From positions 248,001 through 312,000 of the forward strand of contig MSED01000010.1 in the NCBI GenBank assembly GCA_002099365.1: 64,000 nucleotides of DNA, read 5' to 3'. The notes beneath the pieces were generated by a model. That model searched no databases. It had not been told where the DNA came from and was given only the letters and a program-made list of their open reading frames with translations. The translations under genes were made by a program, and so were the position numbers. The stretch is from Phialophora verrucosa (lineage: Eukaryota > Ascomycota > Eurotiomycetes > Chaetothyriales > Herpotrichiellaceae). Positions 1 to 9,736 of this stretch are shown here, one piece after another (position 1 is the stretch's first letter; each line of letters opens with the position of its first letter).

Positions 1-530
1 TCGTACCCGAGTGTCAGGCTATTGAGGGAGCAAGACACGTTGCGGAGCGTGTTGGCGAGCTCGTCTAACAAGACGCCCCCTCGGTTGTCGGATGGTCTTG
101 TCAATGTGAATGCTCGGAGATCGGTGCAGGCGCGGAAGAGCTGAACCAGAGCGTCGGCGTCGATGCGGACTTGGTGCAGTTCGAGCCTTGAAATCCGGCC
201 CAGCGGGCTGAGGTTTTCGATTGCCGGGTAGGAGCAGCGGCTGGATTGGGTCTTGTCGCTCGTAGAGACGACGCGAATATCCCAGAGCACCATGGCCTTC
301 ATGCTCGGTTGCCCCATGTAATGGACTAGGGTGTCGGTGTCGATCGGGATCTGGAGCTCGTGGTTTCGATATGCGATCGCAGTTCCGAGGTGAAGAGTCT
401 CAAGCATTGGACAGCGATGGCAGAAACGCAGGGCCGGCACATCTCTCTGATTGAGGGAGAGATATTGGCTGCTTTGAAGCTTCTCCGAGAGCATAGGCTC
501 CAGCGGAAAGTAGAGAGGCTGTTGTTCCAT
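1..530 (-). CDS. Leucine-rich-repeat-like hypothetical protein, C-terminus cut by window edge
   Basis: An open frame reads from an ATG at 530 down to the first base of the window with no stop, giving at least 176 residues. The product has spaced leucine-rich stretches such as METLHLG-like, RISRLELHQVRIDAD and SLTLGY, the pattern of irregular LRRs found in fungal F-box/LRR proteins. No F-box is visible at this N-terminus, so either the true start lies in an upstream exon or this is an LRR-only relative. The next gene on the same strand (1103-2686) is an F-box protein with similar leucine-rich segments, so the two may be tandem relatives. The function is unknown; substrate recognition for a ubiquitin ligase is only a family-level guess. 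The start choice is uncertain. Confidence 0.6.
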   Translation of the reverse strand, partial: MEQQPLYFPLEPMLSEKLQSSQYLSLNQRDVPALRFCHRCPMLETLHLGTAIAYRNHELQIPIDTDTLVHYMGQPSMKAMVLWDIRVVSTSDKTQSSRCSYPAIENLSPLGRISRLELHQVRIDADALVQLFRACTDLRAFTLTRPSDNRGGVLLDELANTLRNVSCSLNSLTLGY

Positions 531-1102
531 GATTAGGGTGAGCCTGAGTGTGATACTGTGTAGCTAGACATATGATTCTTGTCATCCGTGGCTTGTCGCT
601 GGAAGTGGGAGAAGAAGAGAGTAGGCTTAATATTAGTTAATTAAGATGCGCGAACAATAGCAGGCAGTGGGCGTGACAGCAACACCCGTGACCGTGAAGT
701 GAATATTGAACTGCACAAGGGCAGTAGAAGCTTGAATAATCCATTGTTGCTGTGTATAGTTATAGAACCAGTCTGTCAGTGCGTGAGTGAACGACGTGTT
801 TGCGACAATAAGCCGGAAAACGCTGTAGCAAGGCTGTGGCAAGGCTGCATCTTGGCAGGGGCGCCACAGTCGACTTGTGGTTTATCAACATTGCGTCTAG
901 TCCAGAGAGTGCTCACTCCGTAGGCAGATTGTAATGAACAAGGAACGGGCTTCGCTATTCCTGTCAGGGAATCCCACAACAATGACTCCCAAAGTGCTAG
1001 ACAAAGAACTTGTCAGTATATCGAAACGAAGCATGCAAAACAGCCGGTCAAGATGGAGAATAAAGTATTTCTTGACATCCCCAACGCCATTCGGGAGTCG
1101 AT
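531..1102. other. Intergenic stretch, no gene seen
   Basis: This lies between two minus-strand leucine-rich genes. I see no frame with a recognisable protein and no clear repeat. It should hold the promoter of the left gene and the 3' end of the F-box gene. Confidence 0.5.
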
Positions 1103-2686
1103 TTACTGCCCAGCGTCGCACCATCCGTAATTATCGTAACTGTCCAGTCTCACGTCGAGGGGTGGGATGGGAAAACGAGACGAGGCAAGCCACCAGTCCC
1201 GTTCATAGAAATCCATCGCTCGGCTTTCGACGCCCGCGTGCAGAAGCTGCCTTCCTAGTTTTTCGAGCTCGTCGGCCTCTGCTATCGGATCGAACCTGAT
1301 TGGACAGGGAGGATAGCAACCCATCGGGAAGTGCCCACGCGGCGGGCGGTGGGAAGTATTGGTGGAACATCTGTCGCTAGAGAGCGTTTTATCGTCAAAC
1401 CAGTTCATCAACCTGAGGTCTGCGAGACGGCCTTTCTCCGATATGATGCTGTGGATCAAGTCCGATTGGTAGTCTGGACAACGTTCAGTCTGCTCAAAGT
1501 CGATCGACAGTGTTAGCTCTTCTAGGCGCGGCGGCAGCAAACGAGCAAAGTCTTCCACTGGGAGGGTCGGTGGCGGATCTGGTGTTAATATCGGACAACG
1601 ACGGCGGCCAAGGAGCATCGCCGGGTCAACTTCGAGCACTCTCAATTTGGTAAAATCAGCAAAGGATGGCAACAAGCTCTGGTCGCGCCAGCGAGCTTTC
1701 TTGGTCTGCACCCTGTGGTCGTGCCATAGTCGGAGACACTGGATAGAATCCTTCACCTGTCTGAGAACCCGCCCCAGGTTTTCCAGAGTATTATGTCTTT
1801 CAGGGCCGGTGGAAATCATAGTGTGCCACCCATTTATCTGACACATAGCTTGCCACTGGCGTACGCACGAAATCGTAATGCCCAAACACTGTAGCTTGTT
1901 CAAGATGCGGAGGAGACAGAGCAAGGCGTCGGGATAGATATCGACAGCCTCGAGCTCCAACTCGGTGATTGTGGGATTGAGACCGTCAATCTGCGGGATA
2001 TACTCCGATCGCAGCTTGGGTGCAGGGAGCATGTTGAGCGTCACAAGGCCAAGGTTCTTCAGTCGCAGGCGCCGCAAGGCCGGCTGGGCAATGTTATTAA
2101 TAATAGTTGACAGGTCGATGGACCCTCCCGTGAAGATCAGGCTGTCAAGGTGAGGAAGCGCCGGCAGACGTAGTAACGGATTGTGCCATTGAGGCCCCAG
2201 CTCCAGTTCTCTCAAGTTTGACATGCTGGCTAACAATCTGCTATTCATCATCGAGCACTTTGGAAGCCTCAAGTAAGGCCGCGGTCGGGACGGTGAGAAA
2301 GGTTGGCATTCGAGACAGTCGGCGAAGAGACCCAGTCGTCGAACGCTTGCTGCAAGGTGTCTGTCATTATGCAGGATGGACCAGAGCACATGAGCGTTAC
2401 GAACTCGCTGACGACAGTCTCGAGGTGGATGATCAGGATCTTCTTGATGCTGTGGGCATGTTTCGCCTGGATAACCCACTATCTCATACCATGTGGTATG
2501 TGGGGGTGCCGCTATCCTTTCATAGCGACCGGTAAGCCATAGGATCGACTGGTACAAGAAGGGCCGAAAGACGGCTCGAAATCCTCGAGATACGGCCGCC
2601 GCGTTCCAGATATCGCCGTCATCGAGGTAGCTGGAGCAAATCAAGAGGATAACGTCCTCGTCCAGGTCATATATATTCTTGGCCAT
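1103..2686 (-). CDS. F-box domain protein with leucine-rich C-terminal region
   Basis: A single-exon frame of 527 residues. The start at 2686 puts a canonical F-box at about residues 4-45 (DLDEDVILLICSSYLDD, then a W/A-rich helix and FRAVFRPFLYQSI). In this family the F-box binds Skp1 in an SCF ubiquitin ligase and the C-terminal region selects the target. Residues 110-400 contain repeated L..L.L segments consistent with degenerate LRRs, and the C-terminus is rich in Arg, Asp and aromatics. The reading frame continues 18 codons upstream without an ATG, so the Met directly before the F-box is the natural start. Filamentous fungi have large families of such proteins, so the target cannot be inferred. 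It lies in tandem with the leucine-rich gene at the left edge. Confidence 0.8.
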   Translation of the reverse strand: MAKNIYDLDEDVILLICSSYLDDGDIWNAAAVSRGFRAVFRPFLYQSILWLTGRYERIAAPPHTTWYEIVGYPGETCPQHQEDPDHPPRDCRQRVRNAHVLWSILHNDRHLAASVRRLGLFADCLECQPFSPSRPRPYLRLPKCSMMNSRLLASMSNLRELELGPQWHNPLLRLPALPHLDSLIFTGGSIDLSTIINNIAQPALRRLRLKNLGLVTLNMLPAPKLRSEYIPQIDGLNPTITELELEAVDIYPDALLCLLRILNKLQCLGITISCVRQWQAMCQINGWHTMISTGPERHNTLENLGRVLRQVKDSIQCLRLWHDHRVQTKKARWRDQSLLPSFADFTKLRVLEVDPAMLLGRRRCPILTPDPPPTLPVEDFARLLPPRLEELTLSIDFEQTERCPDYQSDLIHSIISEKGRLADLRLMNWFDDKTLSSDRCSTNTSHRPPRGHFPMGCYPPCPIRFDPIAEADELEKLGRQLLHAGVESRAMDFYERDWWLASSRFPIPPLDVRLDSYDNYGWCDAGQ

Positions 2687-4465
2687 TAATTTGTTGTTTC
2701 TAACGCGGAAGAGCACTGGCAAAGGTCTGGATAGGCACACTCGGGTCCGGCATGATAGCGTATATATGTCGAGTCGGGACTCGATGACTGCAACGCTGTC
2801 CTGTGAAAGGTCAAAGTACTATTATAAGAGATGTCTCTTTGTGTAAAGCCGTCCTGGGAGATAAAGACGGTGCGTGGAACAGAAAGGAGAAGTGCCGGAC
2901 ACTGATTGGAGTGCGGTATTGGAGGCATCGTCTCCTTCAGACAAAGGCCAACATAGTTCGACTCGATCCACCTGATAGGGCGCACTGACACAAAGAACAA
3001 GCACGTGCCTCTCCGTTAGTCACCGAGTAGCTAGCCACGTTGTCAAGAAGGTATGACTGGCAGTGGCGAGCTGGGGTTTGCATATCTCCTCAGCGTCCAG
3101 CCTACAGTGAAGTCGTCAGCTTAATTTCGAGCACAGTCACTGAGCAGTAGTTGGTCAGCTCAGATGTCGCTTGTCCTGGGTGTCAAGATGTCACATAAGG
3201 TCTGAGTTGAATCAGTGACCCACCACCGGGAAGCCGAAGATTCTGTTCGTGATTCTGTTCGCTGCACAGGCTTCGACAAAAAATTCCCTTGCTGGGAGGC
3301 TTTTAGGACAGAAGCACTACTGTAACTATACCGGGTTGGCGGACTTGGCTAGTCCCTGCGAGGGGTTAAGGTAGGCTTTCCGACAGACACACATGGAAGC
3401 TAGGTCGACGTTAGGCTCCTTCGAGGCGCGTGATATCCCATCCGGCGAAGATGCTGTGTGACAAGAGGCGAGAACGTAGCTATTGAATGAACAGGCGCAT
3501 CTCTGCAGCCGGAGAAGGGATTTGGGCTACCGCCTGCCCTGATTCTTGAAGAGAGAGAACTCACAGGAAGGGGGGGGAGGTTTTACCGCCCTGTTAGTTT
3601 GACGTCTCATTGTTTGGCTGCAGTTTCCCTCTGAAGACGCTTCCACCTTTTGTGTGATTGCTTCATAGCTTGGATCTCTCGCAAGCGTAAGCCGAAGCAT
3701 GCCTACTATCGTAGAAGCAGCAGGTGGCCAATCACAGGCAGCATGGATGACTGCAAGAGTAAGTGCGCAGAAGGAGGACTCGGGCTCTCCAGGGTTTGGC
3801 CTAGCAGAGCTTTTCTTCGTAACCCTACTCTGATACTGCGATGAGGAAGAGCGACGTCTGCTAGGGAACGCATGCTTGAAAGCAACGAAACGGAAATGGG
3901 GTTTCAGGTGGATTGTTGTCCGACACGCCAACCGTCGATTCAACTGCGTGTGAGTTTTGAGCCCAACTTGACCGTATCTTCGTCCTAATTCCCAGGGTTG
4001 GTTGCTGTCAGTGGTAAGAGGCGCGAAGTGAGCCACCGAGAGAGAGAAATGTGAGTGATCTGGCTGGGCAGGTTTCCCGAGTGTCATCTTAGTCAGCTCA
4101 GCCTCGTTGTTCGCGCAAGGCTGCAGAACTCCAGGAACTGGAGGAAAAGGTCTAATTAGTTCGGTAGCGAAGGGTGTAATTCGCCCTCGACTTGTACTTG
4201 GATTGCGTTGTTTACATGGGCCTTGGCGAACAGTAGTCAGGCATCCCTCAAATCCTGTCTGCATTCATCAAGACCTCTAGAAGGAGTCATGGTGAGAAGT
4301 AGAAGTGGCTTGACTTGTTCTTCAGCTCTGTCCAGCTCCATGTGCTCTTCCAGCTCGACCTGGTAACCTTGACTGTAGGGTTTCTGGGTTCTATCTAAAT
4401 GTACAGCGTCACGAGTCTATTCGCATTGCAATCCCCACTATGGGACTTTTGGACGATTTGGGTTG
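2687..4465. other. 1.8-kb intergenic region, no supported gene
   Basis: A minus-strand open frame of 245 codons covers 3527-4264, but its composition is low in structure, it has no recognisable domain, and nothing marks a start. I see no tRNA, terminal repeat or transposase signature. A run of nine G lies at 3571-3579. Confidence 0.45.
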
Positions 4466-6427
4466 CTAGTCCCAAAGAAACCCAACCACGCGCCGCCAGC
4501 CGGGCTGCTCAGGTTCTGGCTCTATATCTTGCTCTGCGCGCGCAAGCGCTTCTCCAAGCGGAATGTCCGTCAGCTTGACGATTCTGGTCCGCTTGTGGAT
4601 CTTCCACACCACATATGCGGTGATCACAAGCGGGATGTCCCTAGTGGAGTATTGCGGTCAAGGTCAGCACAGGGACGGGGATTTTGGGTGACATGGTGTA
4701 CGCGCGATACGTACAGATACGACGAAATGAACCCGCTGGCAGACCAGTTCCCGATGGTGAAAACGGGGAATCCAGCAGTGAGGAGGATAATGATGCATAT
4801 GATGAGCGCTGTGGGCGTTGAGTATTCTGGCAGGCGGGAGGTGTTCTGTCAGCCATAGATTCCAAACTGTCGACTTCCGCACAACAAGAGCACGTACCAG
4901 TGAATTTTGAATGCCATGGCAGCCTTGCCAGATCGAGACCCTGGGCCTTCATGGCGCGCATCAGTCGAAAATGGTTCAAAAGCACGGTGATCCAGGAAAT
5001 CAGCACACCACACGCGGTCAGGTCGACGAGCCACCAGAAGACCGTCAGGGCGCCGTCCGACAAACTCATGAACGCAAGGAACATGAATGCCCCGAAGAAG
5101 AGGGTGCAGAGGTATGGCGTTCCCCAAGGCGTCGTCCGCAGGAACAGCTTCGGTGCTTGGTTCTTGAGCGCAAGGCCGTACAGGACACGAGTGCCGGATA
5201 GCAAGGCCTGGTTTGAGCTCGACCATGCCGAGGTGATGACGATGGCGTTGACGAGCGAGGGCACCCCGCTGAGACCGGCGGCGCTGGCGGCGATGACGAA
5301 GGGGCTCTGCGCCGCAGTACCGGACTGATCGTCGAGTCTGGGGTCATCGCTCGGCACAAGCATGCCCACGATGAGCACGGCGAGGACGTAGAACGTCGCC
5401 ACGCGGACAAACACTCGTTTGCACGCTTTGGGGATGGCGATGCGCGGGTTCCGCGTCTCGGCAGCCGCCATCGCGAGACTTTCGGTCCCGGCAAAGCTGA
5501 ACACGGCGTTGCTCATCACGGCCCAATACCCGAGGAAACGGCCCCAGGAGCCCGTACTGATGAATTCCACAAACGGACCGGGATGTTTCCAATAACGAAA
5601 CCCGATGCGAGGCGTTCCTGAGACGCCGCCAAGGTCGATGATCAGGCCGAGCAGAATCAGGAAGATGATGAAGACGATCTTGAGCAGAGCGAACCAGAAC
5701 TCGATCTCCCCATAGATTCCGATGAAACAGAGGCCGACTGCGACGGTCAGAGCTATGAATATTACAATCCATAGTGAAGAGTTTGTGTCAGTCCAGTACT
5801 GAAACAGGACGCAGATGGCCGTGATCTCGGTCGGGATGGAGAGGCAGTTGCCGTACACTAGATTATACCTGTACACGTATATCAGGAGCCGAGGACGTTC
5901 ATGTGTGGTGCTGACGAACCCGATTGCAAAGCCCAAAGCCGGGTCAACTAGAACTTCCGCTTGGCGAACGAACGAACCTGTAACAGGGAATAACGCCGTC
6001 ACCTCGCCGAGCGCAAACTGGACGGCACAGACGATCAGACCGACAGTCGCATAGCCCAGTAGTGCTCCTAAAGGACCACCAGTCTGGATAGATCCTCCAA
6101 GGCCCAAGAAGAGACCGGTACCCTGGACTCGAGTCAGCCTGCCACATAGATCAAAAGAGGCAGTGAGCATACGATAGCTCCAGCAATGGCAATGAGTGAC
6201 ACATGCCGCTGGTGGAGACCTCGTCTGAGATCACGGTCCTCTGTGACAGTGACAAAGTCGCTTTCATCGAGCCGGGACGGACCCTGTTGTGTTTCTGGAT
6301 CCCAAATTGCCTGGGGGTCTGCGATACTTCGGATCTGCTTGCCGACTGATTCCGCGGCGTCAGACATGTCGCTGGACTGCTCGACGCCCAGCAAGGGGGA
6401 AGCTTCATCGGGCTTGCCCGCAGCCAT
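4466..6427 (-). CDS. Amino-acid permease, APC superfamily (fungal AAP/YAT type)
   Basis: Five exons read 6427-6173, 6122-5920, 5868-4898, 4826-4715 and 4640-4466, all joins in phase, giving 571 residues. The introns are 50, 51, 71, 74 nt. The product has the family hallmarks: HVSLIAIAGAIGTGLFLG in TM1, then YNLVYGNCLSIPTEITA, a RIGFRYWKHPGPF motif, SFAGTESLAMAAAETRNPR, and about twelve hydrophobic segments, with a cytosolic hydrophilic N-tail of about 85 residues. YAT permeases import amino acids with protons across the plasma membrane; the substrate cannot be read from sequence. Intron 2 has a non-consensus donor (GTTCGT), but the join restores the conserved G-Y-N-L-V-Y-G motif, so I trust it. 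Sequence after the last join ends WRRVVGFLWD-stop. Intact, nothing suggesting decay. Confidence 0.92.
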
Positions 6428-7044
6428 CGTGTCTGTAGTTATACCGGCTCGATGCAACCGCAAAGTTCTCCCACCGAATGGCGTGCTTCAGCTGACATAC
6501 TTCGCCATTAGACGCGGTCGAAGTTACGTTTCAGTGGCGGAATTTCTGTTTGTCATGAGCGTGGCGGTTGCGGTGAAAGGGCGGGCAACTTGCAGGCTGG
6601 CTGGAAACGATGGCAAGGATCCGTAGCTTTTGTGCGATGCTAATTAGATGCATTCACTGGAGATACGAGATGTATCCTCTGCGAGTCACTGCGTACCCGG
6701 AGACAAGGACCAGAGAGAAATCAGAGATCAAGGACAACTAAGTTAGTGCAGACGCTTAACCAGCATAAGCATCACTCTAAGCCCCGATTGGGTTCTCGGC
6801 TCCAATGCCCTTGTTCGGCGGGAGCTTGCTCCTTCATATTGTCGTCTACCTACACCTGGGAGCGGGAGAGGAGAATTACTTGTTGCACCGAATGGATGTA
6901 GAAGCGAACATATTGGTAGCAGGGTGAAGCATGCAATATCCAATGTCACGGTCGCGAGGACGGTGGTGAAAAGAAGACTATTGGACCCAGCTGTCTTGTC
7001 ATTTCTGTGCATGAGGCTACTGGTACCAGTATCTTGTGCCAGCA
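6428..7044. other. Intergenic, probable permease promoter
   Basis: Upstream of the minus-strand permease and downstream of the minus-strand hypothetical gene. No frame here resembles a known protein and no repeat stands out. Confidence 0.5.
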
Positions 7045-7707
7045 TTACCGAATTGTTCCTTCACTCGTATCCTCTCCTTTGAACTTCTTGAATAGGCCGA
7101 ATTTGGTCTTCTTCTCTCCAGTTGTCGCATCTGCGTCAGCTGTTGTAACCCCAGCGCCGCTTGGCCGTATCGACTTGGACGTGCGATCCCCAAGGTCTTT
7201 CACGGTCTCGAACCCAACTCCAGTATAAGGGATGGGCAGTGGTGGCTGGATCGCCGCTGGCCCTCTCCACCTGGCCAAGTCCTCCTCATTCAGAATGCAA
7301 TCCTCAGCAGGTTCATCTGTACCAATATAGCTTCCATGGTCGTCTTTCGCATAGTGCTTCAGATACTCCCATCTTGTGATTTGACGCATTTCAATGTTGA
7401 CCTTTCTCTCAGAGGGAGATCGAAAGTGTGACGACCTTCGCCGCAAGAAGCTTGAAAGACCTTTGCCTTTCTCCCTCTGCCTGGTGGCTTCGTTTTCGGT
7501 GGTGGGTGTGCCAGAGGAATCCGCGCCTGATCTACCTTCGTACCGTTGTAGGGGTTTGAGATCGAGCACTGGCACAGTAACGAGTGTGTCATCGGCCTGT
7601 TCGCTAGGATTGCCTACTGGGCGGTACATGCGGCCGCCCTGTGTGCCGTAGACAGCAGGGTTCACGCCGCTAACGGCAGCGGCGACAGCGTCCCAACTTC
7701 CCATCAT
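7045..7707 (-). CDS. Hypothetical protein with basic, Lys/Phe-rich C-terminus
   Basis: A single-exon frame of 220 residues beginning with two consecutive ATGs (7707 and 7704). I do not recognise the family. The sequence is polar with few hydrophobic stretches. It has a Ser/Arg patch near residue 90 (SSFLRRRSSHFRSPSERK), a more ordered-looking segment at about residues 105-170 (MRQITRWEYLKHYAKDDHG, then a DCILNEEDLARWRGP stretch), and a C-terminal basic tail (KKTKFGLFKKFKGED). Codon use and length fit a real gene rather than a shadow frame. No signal peptide or membrane segment is visible, so it is probably cytosolic or nuclear. The function is unknown. Confidence 0.6.
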   Translation of the reverse strand: MMGSWDAVAAAVSGVNPAVYGTQGGRMYRPVGNPSEQADDTLVTVPVLDLKPLQRYEGRSGADSSGTPTTENEATRQREKGKGLSSFLRRRSSHFRSPSERKVNIEMRQITRWEYLKHYAKDDHGSYIGTDEPAEDCILNEEDLARWRGPAAIQPPLPIPYTGVGFETVKDLGDRTSKSIRPSGAGVTTADADATTGEKKTKFGLFKKFKGEDTSEGTIR

Positions 7708-8291
7708 GAAGACAATATCCCTGTATCGATGATTCTGTTAAGCCATCTACTCTGATGGCAGAGAGAACTTCGTATCTGCGGCAAATACGCCTCTTCAAAT
7801 CGAACGTAGAAAATGGTGCCGTGATTGCGGATGGACGAACCACTCCATGGCGTTGCTAATGGTGAAGGATGGGATGCTGCAGTCCTTTTAGCACTCATCA
7901 AGGCTCCTATGTTGATCCAAGCAGTCCAGCAGAAACCGTGATTTTCTGCCTTGCCAATGGTGATTGGACGTCTATGGTGGCAGTGCATCTCTCGTGATTG
8001 TTGAAGTCCCCGCAAGGATCATCATAACCTTCTCGAAATGATGCGGGGCTCCACCCATACTCGTATACCTCGAAATAGACTGATAGGCATGATGGACACA
8101 TGGATAACCAGCTGCATGTTGGGACTGTTTGATGGCGGTTCCCCATTATTGGGGTCGGATTATTTATGCCGAACGGCATGACATTGTATGCACTGCGCTC
8201 CGGTTTCTTCAGTGCACACAGCTCAGACCGGCGTTCTCATAAGTCTGCAACAGGTAAAATGATGGGTCACGGTAGCCAGTCTTCATAGATG
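7708..8291. other. Intergenic, no gene seen
   Basis: Two short overlapping minus-strand frames occur (7907-8179 and 7704-8015), but neither has domain features or a supporting neighbour. No repeats were noted. Confidence 0.45.
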
Positions 8292-9446
8292 TCACCCGCT
8301 TTGTCGCAGTTTTGCGAGAGCGGCCGCTATACCTGAGCTTAGCTCCGGTTCTTTTCGAGTAGCTGGCAATGCTGACTTTACTTGTTCTTTCTCTGTGCCG
8401 GCCTTTGCAGCTTCGGCATCAGCAAGTGCAAGCCAAGCAGCTTCGTCGTCGTCATCGTCGTCGTCGTCGTCGAAATCATCATCCAGCGCTTCGGGTCTCG
8501 AGCGTTTATGGCTAGGGCCCGTTTGGGGGTGGCTCGATGTCACGCCGGCAGTAGAAGACTGGCCCGAATTCGCAACAGAGCTGATGGGTACAGGTACACG
8601 TGGACTCTCAAGTCTTGAATCGGTATCCGGAGTGGCTGCCTCATCCGTACCCACGGTTGTTTCCTGCCTCAATAAGGTGGCTGTGGACTTCGCCGCTCTC
8701 CTCACTCGGAAGGGTTCCCGGAGCGTACTGTACCAGTCCTTGACCTTCTTCTCACCAAAACCAGGGACTAAAGCGAGTTCTTCAGGTTGAGCATTGACAG
8801 CTGCACGGAGAGACCCGAAATTCATGATCAGGCTCGCAGCGTCGGTCTTGTTGATAGCGCGAGGTGTAGTGACGAACTCGGTAAGACTCTCTTGATAAGT
8901 CTCTGCACGCTGGGCTCGAATAGAGGCAGAAGACGCGTGCTCATAGGACTTGAAGAGTTCCAGGTACCGGCCAGCTTCTTGAGACGACCAACACAGGATC
9001 AAGGTGAGATTGTTGATCATAGAGGTTTTCGATAATTCCTTCAGTGCTTCTTCATGGTTTTCGATGTCGACCATGGCCAGCAGGATACGAAGATTGTAGA
9101 GCTTCCCCAATTGGCGGATGCGGCTATACACGTACTCCGGGTGCAAACGATGATACTTTAGGGACAAGAACAAGGCGCACGTCGTAGCCCCGAGAACATA
9201 GTCGCACGGTATATCGGAGTACTCCCAAGGTAGTTGGGTGACATGTTTTAGAATTGGATTGCCTTTCTGGCGCGTCGACACTAGGATGGCTGAGGGACCT
9301 TGTCTTGACGGTAGTGCTTGGGGCTTGGGTTGAACCACTTTGGTAGCAGCATTGGTAGCCGGGCTGGCAGTGCGCTGCGGTGCTGATGATCCTTCACCTG
9401 ATGTTCCGCCAGAGAGGAAATCGAGGTTGTCGAATTCTTCGGCCAT
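8292..9446 (-). CDS. rad10: Rad10/ERCC1-family subunit of structure-specific DNA endonuclease
   Basis: Intronless frame of 384 residues starting at the ATG at 9446. The central domain (about residues 50-175) contains the ERCC1 signature: SAILVSTRQKGNPILKHV, LPWEYSDIPCDYVLG, then CALFLSLKYHRLHPEY and a LGKLYNLRILL strand. A helix-hairpin-helix domain follows at about 190-245 (MNFGSLRAAVNAQPEELA, then LVPGFGEKKVKDWY), which in the family mediates pairing with the XPF/Rad1 nuclease and DNA binding. Rad10 is the non-catalytic partner that makes the 5' incision in nucleotide excision repair and acts in single-strand annealing and crosslink repair in the nucleus. The C-terminal 120 residues are a low-complexity extension with an uninterrupted run of ten Asp. 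The gene is divergent from nop4 with 290 bp between starts, so a shared promoter is likely. Confidence 0.95.
   Translation of the reverse strand: MAEEFDNLDFLSGGTSGEGSSAPQRTASPATNAATKVVQPKPQALPSRQGPSAILVSTRQKGNPILKHVTQLPWEYSDIPCDYVLGATTCALFLSLKYHRLHPEYVYSRIRQLGKLYNLRILLAMVDIENHEEALKELSKTSMINNLTLILCWSSQEAGRYLELFKSYEHASSASIRAQRAETYQESLTEFVTTPRAINKTDAASLIMNFGSLRAAVNAQPEELALVPGFGEKKVKDWYSTLREPFRVRRAAKSTATLLRQETTVGTDEAATPDTDSRLESPRVPVPISSVANSGQSSTAGVTSSHPQTGPSHKRSRPEALDDDFDDDDDDDDDEAAWLALADAEAAKAGTEKEQVKSALPATRKEPELSSGIAAALAKLRQSG
8443..8472. repeat. Trinucleotide microsatellite encoding poly-Asp in Rad10
   Basis: Ten consecutive TCG/TCA triplets on the + strand read as GAC/GAT codons on the minus strand and encode the Asp run of Rad10. 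Pure triplet runs of this kind are prone to in-frame length change. Confidence 0.85.
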
Positions 9447-9736
9447 GCTGATTTTGTGCTGGGATTAATGGTGGGCACAAGCCAGCTACACGTGAGAGAG
9501 GGTGCTGCAATACTCTCCTCAGCATGAATGAGCCTTTAGTGGTGTTTCATTTTCTTCATGCTTGGGTGACTTCGCCCTCTGCCTATATAGAGCGTCATTC
9601 CAGAAGATCCTTTTTGGGACTTATGCTTGACCGTAAATTATTTATGCTCCGCCGAAGTCGTACTCCGCCTGTTGGAGAAATTTTGGATTGTGAAAAGTTC
9701 CCTCCGCTCTGGCCCTCGCGACACCCACACACATCA
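9447..9736. promoter_or_regulatory. Shared intergenic promoter of rad10 and nop4
   Basis: Only 290 bp separate the two divergent start codons. The frame of nop4 stays open through most of this interval, but the first ATG followed by a conserved-looking N-terminus is at 9737, so I treat this as promoter and 5' UTR. Confidence 0.5.

Noticed and set aside
3527..4264. Minus-strand open frame of 245 codons
   Set aside because: No domain, no clear start, odd composition with many Pro, Arg and Ser; it looks like a chance frame in intergenic DNA.
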